This document shows positions 47,126 through 56,081 of a stretch of 64,000 bases of DNA, piece after piece. The notes beneath the pieces were generated by a model. That model searched no databases. It had not been told where the DNA came from and worked only from the letters and a program-made list of their open reading frames with translations. The DNA lies in the NCBI RefSeq assembly GCF_003314975.1, contig NZ_QNRF01000003.1, positions 62,001-126,000 on the forward strand. The letters run 5' to 3'. This DNA comes from Marinomonas aquiplantarum (GTDB taxonomy: Bacteria; Pseudomonadota; Gammaproteobacteria; Pseudomonadales; Marinomonadaceae). The first letter of the stretch is position 1. Each line of letters begins with the position of its first letter. The translations under genes and the position numbers were made by a program.

Positions 47126-47506
47126 CTATTGCAGCACGTCATGCCAGTTTTCTATCATTTCGACCAAGTCTTCCAGACCACATTCGGCCTGAATACCATC
47201 GGTTGAGGTTTGATAGAAGCTGTTTTGTGAATCGAACATGGCTTTGATTTCTTCTTCCGCCACGTTTAGATCCACCTGTCTGGCTACATTAACGCCTTCT
47301 TCACTGATCACTACTCGAAAAGGACCATGAGAAAATTCAGTGGTTTCCTTTTCTGTTTCGGCTAAGCGAGCCGCCATGAGCACACGCTGAATCATCTCCA
47401 GTTCGCGCACATATTCGCTTACCCATTCACCGATCGCAGCGAATTCATAACCTGTAAAAATACGGTAATTGCTTTCTTCTTGATCAAAGGCTATTTCATA
47501 ATCCAT
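47126..47506 (-). CDS. UPF0231 (YacL-like) protein
   Basis: The product is 126 aa from ATG 47506 with GAGG upstream; an earlier GTG at 47521 is in frame but overlaps the rbgA-like stop. It begins MDYEIAFDQEE and ends with CGLEDLVEMIENWHDVLQ, matching the ends of YacL, with an acidic middle. Function is unknown. It starts 12 bases after the GTPase gene and is likely in the same operon. Confidence 0.75.
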   Translation of the reverse strand: MDYEIAFDQEESNYRIFTGYEFAAIGEWVSEYVRELEMIQRVLMAARLAETEKETTEFSHGPFRVVISEEGVNVARQVDLNVAEEEIKAMFDSQNSFYQTSTDGIQAECGLEDLVEMIENWHDVLQ

Positions 47507-47517
47507 GGCCTTGAACC

Positions 47518-48495
47518 TCACTCTTTGTCTTCATGTTGTTGCTGCTGTCTTCTGTATTCTTGATTATTCGCTTGCTGACGCTGTGGTACAGCGGCCGCCA
47601 AACGCGCTAAACGCTCTGCTTCTTTTTTCGCTTTCGCCTCTTCCACTAAACGCTCTTCATGGGCAATCATTTCGGGGGTTTCCATCACGTATGGACCGAT
47701 TGCACCAGTACGCACGTCGTTGAGAAACACTTCCGCAGCTTTATGCATGTCCACTTTGCCGCCAGAACGTAACGCGCCTCGCTTTGAACCAATCACTTTT
47801 AAGGTTTCATAAGGATCGCTTGGGACGTCTTTAAGCTTGTAACGGGTTGTCAGCGCATCCAGATAATCGGCAATAAAAAACTTCAACCCAGCCAAAGCCA
47901 CATCTTCATAGTCAATCGCTGTGTCTCGCACCGCGCCGGTGACCGCCAAACGATAGCTTGCATCTGGGTTTTCAATTTTTGGCCACAAGATTCCTGGGGT
48001 GTCTAACAGCTGAAAGCCTTCTGTTACTTTTAACTTTTGTTGGGCTTTCGTCACCGCAGGCTCATCACCTACTTTCGCTACACGACGCCCTAATAAAGCG
48101 TTCATTAAGCTGGATTTGCCCACGTTAGGAATGCCCGCAATCATGGCGCGAATGGGTTTTTCTGCAGAACCGCGATGAGGCACCATTTGCTTAACCCATT
48201 GACTGATTTTAGCCACATCACTTTTTTCTAATGTGGAAAATGGGTGCGCTAGAATCGTTTCACTGCCGCGCCAATGAGCCAGCCATAGATCTAAACGAGC
48301 TTTATCCGCCAAATCTTTTTTATTTAATAAACGCAGCACAGGCACATCGCCACGAAGGGTATTAAGCATAGGATTTTGACTGGAGTCTGGGATGCGCGCA
48401 TCCAATACTTCGATCACTATGTCAACTTGCGTGATGACCTCTTCGATTTCTCGACGCGCCTTGTTCATGTGTCCCGGATACCACTGAACGCCCAA
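47518..48495 (-). CDS. rbgA: Ribosome biogenesis GTPase (YlqF/RbgA-like)
   Basis: The 325-aa protein is a circularly permuted GTPase: G4 (LLNKKDLAD) comes first, then G1 (AGIPNVGKSSLMN), G2-region and G3 (LLDTPGIL). It begins LGVQWYPGHMNKARREIEE, the YlqF/RbgA N-terminus, from a TTG codon at 48495 with GGGGA upstream. In Bacillus RbgA helps mature the 50S subunit; in gammaproteobacteria the same is likely. The charged tail KKEAERLARLAAAVPQRQQ is variable. Confidence 0.9.
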   Translation of the reverse strand: MGVQWYPGHMNKARREIEEVITQVDIVIEVLDARIPDSSQNPMLNTLRGDVPVLRLLNKKDLADKARLDLWLAHWRGSETILAHPFSTLEKSDVAKISQWVKQMVPHRGSAEKPIRAMIAGIPNVGKSSLMNALLGRRVAKVGDEPAVTKAQQKLKVTEGFQLLDTPGILWPKIENPDASYRLAVTGAVRDTAIDYEDVALAGLKFFIADYLDALTTRYKLKDVPSDPYETLKVIGSKRGALRSGGKVDMHKAAEVFLNDVRTGAIGPYVMETPEMIAHEERLVEEAKAKKEAERLARLAAAVPQRQQANNQEYRRQQQQHEDKE

Positions 48496-48608
48496 CCTGA
48501 TTCCCCTTTCTTTGTCTGTTTCTTGCTGGCTGCGGATTCTAGCACAAGTTCACACTAAGAATGACACATTCCGTAATAATCTGATTACCATCACAATGAG
48601 CAAGAGGC

Positions 48609-48620
48609 TGACCTAGGTCA
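48609..48620. promoter_or_regulatory. Perfect palindrome TGACCTAGGTCA
   Basis: TGACCTAGGTCA is a perfect 12-base palindrome between the rbgA-like gene and the candidate small RNA. Its centre is about 30 bases before a -10-like TATACT (48645-48650), i.e. near -42 of the expected start, where class II activators bind. Identity of a binding protein is unknown. Confidence 0.4.
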
Positions 48621-48655
48621 ACACCCTTCAGCAAGGATTCCGCCTATACTGCAAA

Positions 48656-48779
48656 CGTCATCTTAATGAGCGTTATGGCTTCTGCACCTGACGCATTATA
48701 TTTTGATGGCTGTTCTCTCGATCGAGCCTTTTAAGGCTCATTCTGCCGAGGTTATGTGTGTGATAACCTCGGCTTTTTT
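48656..48779 (+). ncRNA. Possible small RNA with terminator
   Basis: A -10-like TATACT at 48645-48650 precedes a short stretch that ends in two hairpins: GAGCCTT/AAGGCTC (48724-48739) and the strong terminator GCCGAGGTTAT/ATAACCTCGGC with six T's (48745-48779). No protein gene on the plus strand ends here; only a 19-codon frame from 48675 is present. The transcript would overlap the 3' end of the minus-strand acpH gene by about 40 bases. A good -35 box is not seen. Extent at the 5' end is estimated. Confidence 0.4.
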
Positions 48780-49346
48780 CGTTTGCAGGGCAACAAACGC
48801 CAGTAAGTCTGGATACAAGTCTAGAAACGGCTGTTCAGCCTGTTCAATCACGTTAGGCAACTCGTCCACAAACCCTTGTAAGTGATGACCGTGTCGCCAA
48901 CGTCTCATGATGGAATAAATCGCCTTTTCAACCCCATCAAGCTGACCTAGATTCGCTAACCAATTATGTTGCTCCAGAGACTCGATCATGCGCGTTAAAC
49001 GTTCTGGCGTTCTTGCTTTATCCTCCACCAAACCGTTAACCGCACGCTGACAAAATGAAGGCAACGCCTCATCGCTAAAGGTGGACCAGTACTGTATTAA
49101 CCAATAATCCATGGCGATGTCTTGCACTATGCCCGCAAAACGTCGCCTGCCCTGCCTTGGCATGACTCGAAAGGCCACACTAGCAGGATGCTCGTCGACC
49201 ATCACATCCACCATTTGATGCAAACGCCAACCTTGGTATAAGTCATCATCCAATTGAGAGGCAACGACAGGAAAATCCCCCAACAAGTTACCTACCCATG
49301 ACGTGTTCGTCAGGCTGGCAATATGCAGGTGGGCAAAGTAATTCAT
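48738..49346 (-). CDS. acpH: ACP phosphodiesterase family protein
   Basis: The 202-aa product belongs to the DUF479/AcpH family, metal-dependent HD-like hydrolases that remove phosphopantetheine from acyl carrier protein. The start is ATG at 49346 with GGAG nine bases upstream, giving MNYFAHLHIASLTNTSWVGNLLGDF, the usual N-terminus; an ATG at 49373 is less likely. Family marks include GWRLHQMVD and FAGIVQDIAMDYWL. The gene overlaps a plus-strand terminator at its 3' end. Confidence 0.85.
   Translation of the reverse strand: MNYFAHLHIASLTNTSWVGNLLGDFPVVASQLDDDLYQGWRLHQMVDVMVDEHPASVAFRVMPRQGRRRFAGIVQDIAMDYWLIQYWSTFSDEALPSFCQRAVNGLVEDKARTPERLTRMIESLEQHNWLANLGQLDGVEKAIYSIMRRWRHGHHLQGFVDELPNVIEQAEQPFLDLYPDLLAFVALQTKKAEVITHITSAE
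48745..48779 (+). terminator. Strong terminator (plus strand)
   Basis: An 11-bp perfect stem GCCGAGGTTAT/ATAACCTCGGC with a 7-base loop is followed by T6 on the plus strand. It lies inside the 3' end of acpH, which runs the other way. Confidence 0.8.
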
Positions 49347-49540
49347 GTCACTTTTCTCCCAGTTGGCAGACATGCAAACTTGTCTAAATGCGTCATAAGT
49401 TGATCTCGTCCTGTCTTTTTTTCGTCATTTTTGTCAGAATGCTCTCTTGTCTATATGGTCAAAATCTAATAATTAAACGCCAACAACCAGACCAAACAGA
49501 CGCCTTCACTGGACAAGATACGTCAATAGAAGGAGAAAGC

Positions 49541-49576
49541 ATGGCTTTCAAAGGCATCACAAAAGAGACCATATAA
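49541..49576 (+). CDS. Possible 11-codon leader peptide
   Basis: AAGGAG is followed eight bases later by ATG 49541 and the frame MAFKGITKETI, stop. The next gene's ATG comes two bases after the stop, while that gene has no good Shine-Dalgarno of its own. The arrangement suggests translational coupling through a short leader peptide. The longer frame to 49388 in the same phase lacks a ribosome-binding site. Confidence 0.35.
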   Translation: MAFKGITKETI

Positions 49577-49578
49577 GA

Positions 49579-51108
49579 ATGAAACCAACGGTTATTATAG
49601 TTGCTTGCTTGAGCATTCTCTTCAGCAGTCACACCTTATCTGCCACTCTTAGAATGGCGTTTGACGCCGACCCTATTTCACTCGACCCTCATGAACAATT
49701 ATCTGAAGGGACGCTGCAATTCTCACATTTAGCCTTTGACCCACTTCTAAGATGGCAACAAAACGGAACCTTTGAAGCAAGGTTGGCAACCCATTGGCAG
49801 GCCATTACCCCCTCCACTACTCGTTTTTTCTTACGCCAAGGGGTGACCTTCCATTCTGGTAATCCACTTACTTCGGCCGATGTTGTTTACACCATTAACC
49901 GATTAAAGCGCTCGGCCGATTTTCGTGCCATGTTTGACACCATACAATCCGCCAAAATCATTGATGACTATACGTTTGATGTCACTAGTGCCAAACCTAA
50001 TCCGCTCATACTCAACATCATGACCTATGTTTTTCCGATGGATAAAGCCTTTTATCAAGGAAAAGATGAAATAGTAAAATACGGCGAAACCTTTGCTTCT
50101 CGTCATGTATCCGGCACAGGGCCCTTCATTTTGAAAAAGCGTGAATTGGGATCGCGAATGGAGTTCACCCGCAACCCGAACTACTGGGACACGGCGTCAC
50201 CGGGCAACGTTGACACATTGATTTCCACGCCCATTCATACCGATGCAACACGCTTAGCGGCCTTATTGTCTGGTGATGTGGATTTCATCTTTCCCATCTC
50301 TCCCATCGACATCCAGCGCACTCAACGGACAACAGGGATTCAACTGGTCACCATGCCCAGTACGCGCATTTTGCTATTGCACATGAATCAGACCAGACGC
50401 AAAGAGTTTAGAGATGTGCGGGTACGTAAAGCCATTAACCTTGCCATTAATCAGTCATTAATCGTAGATAAGATTTTACGCGGCTACGCCACCCCAGCAG
50501 GTCAACTCAGCCCTAACCGTTTTCTTGGTCATGTTGCCGACCTACAGCCAGAATACGACCTTCAAAAAGCACGTCAGCTAATGAAAGAAGCCGGCTACGA
50601 ACAAGGTTTTCGAATCAGTATGATGGCACCGAACAACCGCTATACGAATGACGAAAAAGTGGCTCAAGCTGTGGCGGCCATGCTGGCGAAAATCAACATC
50701 AAAGCCGATTTAAAAACCCTACCCAAAGCTCAGTATTTTAAAGAGTTTGATGACCGAAGTGCTGACATGATGATGCTCGGTTGGCAGTCTGACACCATGG
50801 ACTCCAACAACTTATTTGAATTTATTATTGCTTGTGCAGATGCCAAAACAGGTCTTGGCGCTTATAATGCCAGTGAATTTTGCAACCCAAGTATCACAGA
50901 CGATATTCGCCAAGCCAATCAAGAGCTCAACCCCGAAAGACGTTTACGCTTGTTACAGGGTATTGAAAGGACACTCTATCAAGAGTCTGCCGTTGTGCCT
51001 CTTTATTGGCAATTTCTAACTTGGGCAGCAAAGGATAAGGTCAACATACAAGACGTCATCAATGACCGAAACTACCCTTATATTGGAGACCTCATCATTG
51101 AAGAATAA
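49579..51108 (+). CDS. Peptide ABC transporter, solute-binding protein
   Basis: The 509-aa protein is a family 5 extracellular binding protein (DppA/OppA type). A signal peptide ends at about HTLSA (residue 22). Typical parts are SLDPHEQLSEGTLQFSHLAFDPLLRW, VTFHSGNPLTSADVVYTINR and NQTRRKEFRDVRVRKAINLAI. It begins a five-gene unit with two permeases and two ATPases. A peptide or nickel-like oligopeptide substrate is possible, with peptides more likely. Confidence 0.9.
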   Translation: MKPTVIIVACLSILFSSHTLSATLRMAFDADPISLDPHEQLSEGTLQFSHLAFDPLLRWQQNGTFEARLATHWQAITPSTTRFFLRQGVTFHSGNPLTSADVVYTINRLKRSADFRAMFDTIQSAKIIDDYTFDVTSAKPNPLILNIMTYVFPMDKAFYQGKDEIVKYGETFASRHVSGTGPFILKKRELGSRMEFTRNPNYWDTASPGNVDTLISTPIHTDATRLAALLSGDVDFIFPISPIDIQRTQRTTGIQLVTMPSTRILLLHMNQTRRKEFRDVRVRKAINLAINQSLIVDKILRGYATPAGQLSPNRFLGHVADLQPEYDLQKARQLMKEAGYEQGFRISMMAPNNRYTNDEKVAQAVAAMLAKINIKADLKTLPKAQYFKEFDDRSADMMMLGWQSDTMDSNNLFEFIIACADAKTGLGAYNASEFCNPSITDDIRQANQELNPERRLRLLQGIERTLYQESAVVPLYWQFLTWAAKDKVNIQDVINDRNYPYIGDLIIEE

Positions 51109-51181
51109 TGTGCCTCGACATTTTACATCGCATGCATTTTTGCCCAATGGCGCATTAACCAGCGGAGAATTAATCTAATCC

Positions 51182-52162
51182 ATGTTAGCGTTTTTACTAC
51201 GCCGTTTAATACAAGCTTGCTTTGTCTTAATCGTCATTAGCTTGATCAGCTTTGCCATCCAAGACAAATTAGGTGACCCCGTCAGACAAATGGTCGGTAT
51301 GACAACGACGCCTGAAGTACGTGAGCAACTAAGAGACGAGTTGGGGCTCAATGACGGCTTTATCACCCAATATACTAGGTTTGCTAAAAATGCATTAACT
51401 GGAGATTTTGGGACGTCCTACTACTACAAAGAACCCACTATTGATGTCATTCTGAAAAAATTACCGGCCACATTCGAACTGGCTTTTTGTGCTATTTTAC
51501 TGGTGATCTGCATCGCGACCCCCTTTGGTGTCATTACTGCGATTCACCCTAAACACCTTGTTTCACGCTTAATTATGCTGGTCAGCTCAATTGGTCTGTC
51601 CATTCCAATCTTTATCATTGCCATCTTTATGGTGTATGTCTTTTCCATTCAGTGGAATCTGGCGCCAAGTTTTGGTCGCGGCGAAACAACCCTATTATTT
51701 GGTTTTTGGGAAAGTGGCTTATTTACTAAGGATGGACTCAGTCATTTATTGTTACCCAGTTTGTCATTGGCGATTGCCTTGATCCCGATTTTTGTCCGGC
51801 TGATTCGCTCTGAAATGAGTGAAGTACTGCAATCTGAATACATTCGATTTGCGTGGTCGAAAGGCCTATCAGCACCGCGCATTTATTTTTTCCATGCCCT
51901 TAAAAATACCATGCTGCCGATTATTACTATTGGCGGCATTCAAGCCGGCACCTTAGTGGCTTATACCATTCTGACCGAAACCATCTTCCAATGGCCCGGT
52001 ATGGGATTTCTATTTATGGATGCCGTGAGCCGAGTCGATACACCCTTAATTTCAGCCTATTTGATGGTTGTCGGTGGAATGTTTGTGGTCATGAATACCT
52101 TTGTAGATCTGATCTATGGCTTGGTTAACCCAACTGTTCGCTTAGCGAGTCATGGCCTATGA
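51182..52162 (+). CDS. Peptide ABC transporter permease (DppB type)
   Basis: The 326-aa protein has six membrane helices, beginning MLAFLLRRLIQACFVLIVISLISF. The EAA loop region is around SEYIRFAWSKGLSAPRIYFFHALKN, and the ending FVDLIYGLVNPTVRL is usual. It overlaps the next permease gene by 4 bases, showing tight coupling. It follows the binding-protein gene by 73 bases. Confidence 0.92.
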   Translation: MLAFLLRRLIQACFVLIVISLISFAIQDKLGDPVRQMVGMTTTPEVREQLRDELGLNDGFITQYTRFAKNALTGDFGTSYYYKEPTIDVILKKLPATFELAFCAILLVICIATPFGVITAIHPKHLVSRLIMLVSSIGLSIPIFIIAIFMVYVFSIQWNLAPSFGRGETTLLFGFWESGLFTKDGLSHLLLPSLSLAIALIPIFVRLIRSEMSEVLQSEYIRFAWSKGLSAPRIYFFHALKNTMLPIITIGGIQAGTLVAYTILTETIFQWPGMGFLFMDAVSRVDTPLISAYLMVVGGMFVVMNTFVDLIYGLVNPTVRLASHGL

Positions 52163-53097
52163 AGCACATTAAAGCCGATTTAACGCCGCCCATTCCTGGC
52201 AGTCGCTGGCGTCATATGCTCAGCGGTTTTGCGGGCGATAAGCTGGCTATGCTGGCCTTATTTATCTTTTTATTTTACTGCCTAGTGGCCTTACTCGCTC
52301 CTTTAGTGGCACCGTTTGACGTCGACGATCCTGCTTTTATGGATCTATTTAATGCTGAAATCGCGCCCAGCTGGATCAGCCACGACTATCGCTTTTTGCT
52401 GGGTACGGATGGGCAAGGCCGAGACCTCTTATCGGTGATTTTATATGGCACCAGACTGTCACTTACCATTGGTGTTTGTGCCGTTATTTTGCAAGCCAGT
52501 ATCGGCATATGCATTGGTTTGATTGCTGGTTATTTAGGGGGACGAGTTGATAATTTCTTAATGCGTTGTGCCGACATCCAGCTGTCTTTTTCGAATATGA
52601 TGGTGGCCATTGTTTTCTTAGCGGTTTTTCAGTCTATTTTCGGCGTCGCCATGTATCAACAACTGGCGATGCTGGTATTAATTTTGGTCATAGGTCTGAC
52701 CGAATGGCCACTGTTCGCCCGCACCATTCGAGCCTCGGTACTGGCTGAAAAACAAAAAGAGTATGTGGATGCCGCACGAGTGATGGGCATCAGTCAGAAG
52801 CGCATTATGTTTCGTCATATTTTGCCCAATACTCTGTCACCTGTCTTGGTCATTTTTACCGTTCAAATTGCCAACGCCATTGTGGCCGAAGCCGCTTTGT
52901 CTTTCTTAGGGTTAGGCATGCCTTCAACCGAACCGTCTTTAGGCTCTCTTATTTCAGAAGGCGTCTCTTACATGTTTGCGGGCTCTTGGTGGATCTGTGT
53001 GATTCCGAGTATCACCCTGATCATTTTAATACTGGCGATGAACTTACTGGGTGATTGGTTACGCGACCACCTCAACCCAAGGGCTTACAAAGACTGA
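52159..53097 (+). CDS. Peptide ABC transporter permease (DppC type)
   Basis: The 312-aa protein is the second permease with six helices. HDYRFLLGTDGQGRDLLSVILYGTRLSL is typical of the DppC group, as is the EAA loop KEYVDAARVMGISQKRIMFRHILPN. Its ATG lies inside the end of the DppB-type gene. It ends two bases before the ATPase gene. Confidence 0.92.
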   Translation: MKHIKADLTPPIPGSRWRHMLSGFAGDKLAMLALFIFLFYCLVALLAPLVAPFDVDDPAFMDLFNAEIAPSWISHDYRFLLGTDGQGRDLLSVILYGTRLSLTIGVCAVILQASIGICIGLIAGYLGGRVDNFLMRCADIQLSFSNMMVAIVFLAVFQSIFGVAMYQQLAMLVLILVIGLTEWPLFARTIRASVLAEKQKEYVDAARVMGISQKRIMFRHILPNTLSPVLVIFTVQIANAIVAEAALSFLGLGMPSTEPSLGSLISEGVSYMFAGSWWICVIPSITLIILILAMNLLGDWLRDHLNPRAYKD

Positions 53098-53099
53098 TT

Positions 53100-54098
53100 A
53101 TGAATTTGTTAAGTGTCGAACATTTAAACGTCAATTTTCATTTTAAGAAGCGAGAACTCACCGCGCTGATTGATGTTAGCTTCAATTTAAAACGAGGCGA
53201 GCGTATTGCCATTGTCGGCGAATCTGGGGCAGGAAAATCCATTTTGGGTTTCTCCATCGTTAACTTGATTGGTAAGCCTGGTTACATTCAATCCGGCACC
53301 ATTAAGTTGGAAAATAAAGACATCACCAAGATGAACTTGCGCCAGCTGCAAGAGATTCGAGGTAAACGCATTGCGATGATTTTCCAAGACCCGATGATGA
53401 CGTTAAACCCTGTTATTACGATTGGTGATCAGCTAGTCGAAACCATTCGCAGCCACACTAAAATCAATTATAAAGATGCAAAAAACATTGCCATTGAAAA
53501 GCTGAGAAATGTTCAAATTGCCTCGCCTGAAAGACGTTTTGATCAGTACCCCCATGAATTATCCGGCGGTATGCGTCAACGAGTCATCATTGCGTCTGTA
53601 TTGCTGTTAAACCCAGACATTATTATTGCAGACGAACCCACCACCGCTCTGGATGTCACCATTCAAGCGGAAATACTGCAATTACTGTTAGCCATCTGCC
53701 GAGACAATGGCGTGGCCTTGATTCTGATTAGCCACGACCTCGGTGTGGTGTCAAAAGTCGCAGAACGCACCTTAGTTATGTACGCAGGTCAAATTGTTGA
53801 AGAAGGGCCCACCTTAGAGATTATCAATGATCCACAGCACCCTTACACCCAAGGCTTATTAAATGCGCTTCCGCAAATGGCCTTACCGGGACAAAGATTA
53901 AACCAGATCAAAGGCAGCATGCCTTCTTTGGCAGAGCGACCAAGTGGTTGCGCTTTTCATCCCCGTTGCCCGTACGCCACCGATAAATGTCGGACTCAAC
54001 AGCCTGAATTCATATACAGTGGCGTCTCCAGTGTCGCCTGCTTCATGGTAGAAGACATGCTCAGTGAATTTAGCCAAGATGATGAGGGATCACTATGA
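53100..54098 (+). CDS. Peptide ABC transporter ATPase (DppD type)
   Basis: The start is ATG 53100 (332 aa); an earlier in-frame start at 53055 lies inside the permease gene and adds an unrelated extension. Walker A is GESGAGKS, the signature is LSGGMRQR, Walker B is DIIIADEPTTALD. The C-terminal oligopeptide domain has the cysteine pattern CAFHPRCPYATDKC, which in related ATPases binds an iron-sulfur cluster. It overlaps the next ATPase gene by 4 bases. Confidence 0.93.
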   Translation: MNLLSVEHLNVNFHFKKRELTALIDVSFNLKRGERIAIVGESGAGKSILGFSIVNLIGKPGYIQSGTIKLENKDITKMNLRQLQEIRGKRIAMIFQDPMMTLNPVITIGDQLVETIRSHTKINYKDAKNIAIEKLRNVQIASPERRFDQYPHELSGGMRQRVIIASVLLLNPDIIIADEPTTALDVTIQAEILQLLLAICRDNGVALILISHDLGVVSKVAERTLVMYAGQIVEEGPTLEIINDPQHPYTQGLLNALPQMALPGQRLNQIKGSMPSLAERPSGCAFHPRCPYATDKCRTQQPEFIYSGVSSVACFMVEDMLSEFSQDDEGSL

Positions 54099-55105
54099 CG
54101 CATCCACTCATTCAAATCAGCGGCCTAGAAAAAACCTTCTCATCGGACACTGGCTGGTTCGGAAAATGGCGACTGCCTGGCCGTAAAGGTCGCGGTAAAA
54201 CGGATCAAATCTTCGCACTAAATGGCGTTAACCTCACCATTTATCAGGGCGAAACCCTTTGTGTGGTTGGCGAAACTGGTTGCGGCAAATCCACCTTGGC
54301 TCGGTCTATTATGGGACTGGATGAACCAAGTGCTGGCGAAATTCATTACTTGGATCAGCGTATTGATCACCTTAACAATCGTCAAAGAATGCTGTTTCGT
54401 CGTCGCATGCAAATGGTGTTTCAAAACCCCTATGCATCACTAAATCCACGCATGACGGTGTATCAAACACTGAGTGAACCCATTGCCTTTCATAATCCAC
54501 AGCTGTCTCGTCTGGACGTCGACGAACAGGTGGAAACCTTGCTTGAGTCCGTTGGTATCAGCGCCAATAGCTCCGATCGTTACCCTCATGAGTTCTCAGG
54601 TGGACAGCGTCAACGCATCAGCTTGGCGCGAGCCTTATCGGTCGAGCCAGAATTTATCGTCGCGGATGAGCCTCTCTCGGCATTAGATGTTTCGGTTCAG
54701 GCACAAGTGCTGAACCTAATGATGGACAAGCAGGAAGAATACAACCTTAGCTACCTTTTTATTACCCATGACTTGGCGGTCGTTGAACACTTTGCCAACC
54801 GAGTCGCTGTGATGTACCTTGGCCGTATCTGTGAGTTGGCTAATACCAGCACCTTATTTAGCGCACCAAAACACCCTTATACCCAAGCCTTACTATCGGC
54901 CATTCCACGATTAGACAGTACGGCCGCCGACCCTATTCGCTTGATTGGTGAGGTGCCAACGCCAACCGAAAAACCCATCGGCTGTGTTTTCCAAGCTCGC
55001 TGTCCCTACGCCAATCCGCGTTGTTACAGTGAGACGCCTGACATGACATTACAAAGTGACGGCAGCAGCGTCGCTTGCCATGCTATTGAGGAGGGTCGTT
55101 TATGA
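54095..55105 (+). CDS. Peptide ABC transporter ATPase (DppF type)
   Basis: The 336-aa second ATPase has Walker A GETGCGKS, signature FSGGQRQRISLARAL, and Walker B EFIVADEPLSALDVS. It ends with the cysteine-containing domain GCVFQARCPYANPRC. It completes a two-ATPase, two-permease importer. The LysR gene follows 37 bases later on the same strand. Confidence 0.93.
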   Translation: MTHPLIQISGLEKTFSSDTGWFGKWRLPGRKGRGKTDQIFALNGVNLTIYQGETLCVVGETGCGKSTLARSIMGLDEPSAGEIHYLDQRIDHLNNRQRMLFRRRMQMVFQNPYASLNPRMTVYQTLSEPIAFHNPQLSRLDVDEQVETLLESVGISANSSDRYPHEFSGGQRQRISLARALSVEPEFIVADEPLSALDVSVQAQVLNLMMDKQEEYNLSYLFITHDLAVVEHFANRVAVMYLGRICELANTSTLFSAPKHPYTQALLSAIPRLDSTAADPIRLIGEVPTPTEKPIGCVFQARCPYANPRCYSETPDMTLQSDGSSVACHAIEEGRL

Positions 55106-55142
55106 TGTCGTCTCGCCTTAGCGCAAATCGGAGGGTCATGTT

Positions 55143-56081
55143 ATGGAAATAAGATGGCTTGAAGACTTTATCGCACTGGCCAAAACCCGTCATTTTTCTC
55201 GGGCAGCGGACGAACAGAATGTGACGCAACCCACCTTTAGTCGTCGCATCAAATTGCTAGAAGAAGAAATGCGCGTCACCCTCATTGACCGCAACACGTT
55301 ACCTTTGTCTCTTACCCCGGCAGGCGAAGTATTCTTGCAGACAGCAGAACTCATCACTCGCCAAATACGAGACACCAAAGAGCGCTGCCAAGAAATCCGT
55401 AAACAGGAGGAATCACAGGTTCGCTTTGTGACCACTCAAACACTATTTTTGAGCTTTTATAAAGAAGTCATTGAGCCGTTTTGCCAAAACATCGACTTAG
55501 ATTTAGACATCAATATGAAATCCAGCTCTTGGCTGGGCAACGACTTTGTCAATTCTCTGGTGAATCAACAGTCCGACATTATGATGTGCTACTGGCACCC
55601 CGCCATCAACTTCATTCGCACCCTAGACGACGAACAGTACGAGCACCTCGTCATTGCCAAGGAAACATTGATTCCTTGCAGTGCCACGGAACCAACAGGT
55701 GAGCCCAAATTCACCTTACCGGGCGCTAAAAGAAAGCCTTTGCCTTATATCGGCTACTATGAAAACTCATTCTTACAACCTGTGATACACCATCATCTGC
55801 AGCGTCAGCGAGACATACCTCAGCTACAAACTCTGTCAGAGAATTATCACTCAGTGAGTATCAAAGCCATGGTAAAAGAAGGCTATGGTATTGGTTGGAT
55901 TCCACGCCGATTGATGATGGATACGTTAAATTATGGCAAGGTTGCACTGGCTGGAGAAGAACATTGGCACATACCATTAGAGATACGTTTGTATCGCTCT
56001 AAGTTCAATCAAAACCCGAATTTAACTCAATTCTGGGAAGCCTTGAAACAACGCATTGCACGAGATGGTTTATTGGATTAA
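55143..56081 (+). CDS. LysR-family regulator (HypT-like)
   Basis: The 312-aa regulator starts MEIRWLEDFIALAKTRHFSRAADEQNVTQPTFSRRIKLLEEEM, a winged helix most like HypT/YjiE. The domain middle contains QVRFVTTQTLFLSFY and SDIMMCYWHP, and the C-terminal SVSIKAMVKEGYGIGWIPRRLM. It follows the peptide transporter genes in the same direction and overlaps the EAL gene end by 4 bases. It might control the transporter, but that is inference; its true signal is unknown. Confidence 0.88.
   Translation: MEIRWLEDFIALAKTRHFSRAADEQNVTQPTFSRRIKLLEEEMRVTLIDRNTLPLSLTPAGEVFLQTAELITRQIRDTKERCQEIRKQEESQVRFVTTQTLFLSFYKEVIEPFCQNIDLDLDINMKSSSWLGNDFVNSLVNQQSDIMMCYWHPAINFIRTLDDEQYEHLVIAKETLIPCSATEPTGEPKFTLPGAKRKPLPYIGYYENSFLQPVIHHHLQRQRDIPQLQTLSENYHSVSIKAMVKEGYGIGWIPRRLMMDTLNYGKVALAGEEHWHIPLEIRLYRSKFNQNPNLTQFWEALKQRIARDGLLD

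Noticed and set aside
49388..49540. N-terminal part of a 62-codon frame before the peptide-transporter operon
   Set aside because: No Shine-Dalgarno before 49388 and composition unlike a signal peptide. Only the last 11 codons have a good start.
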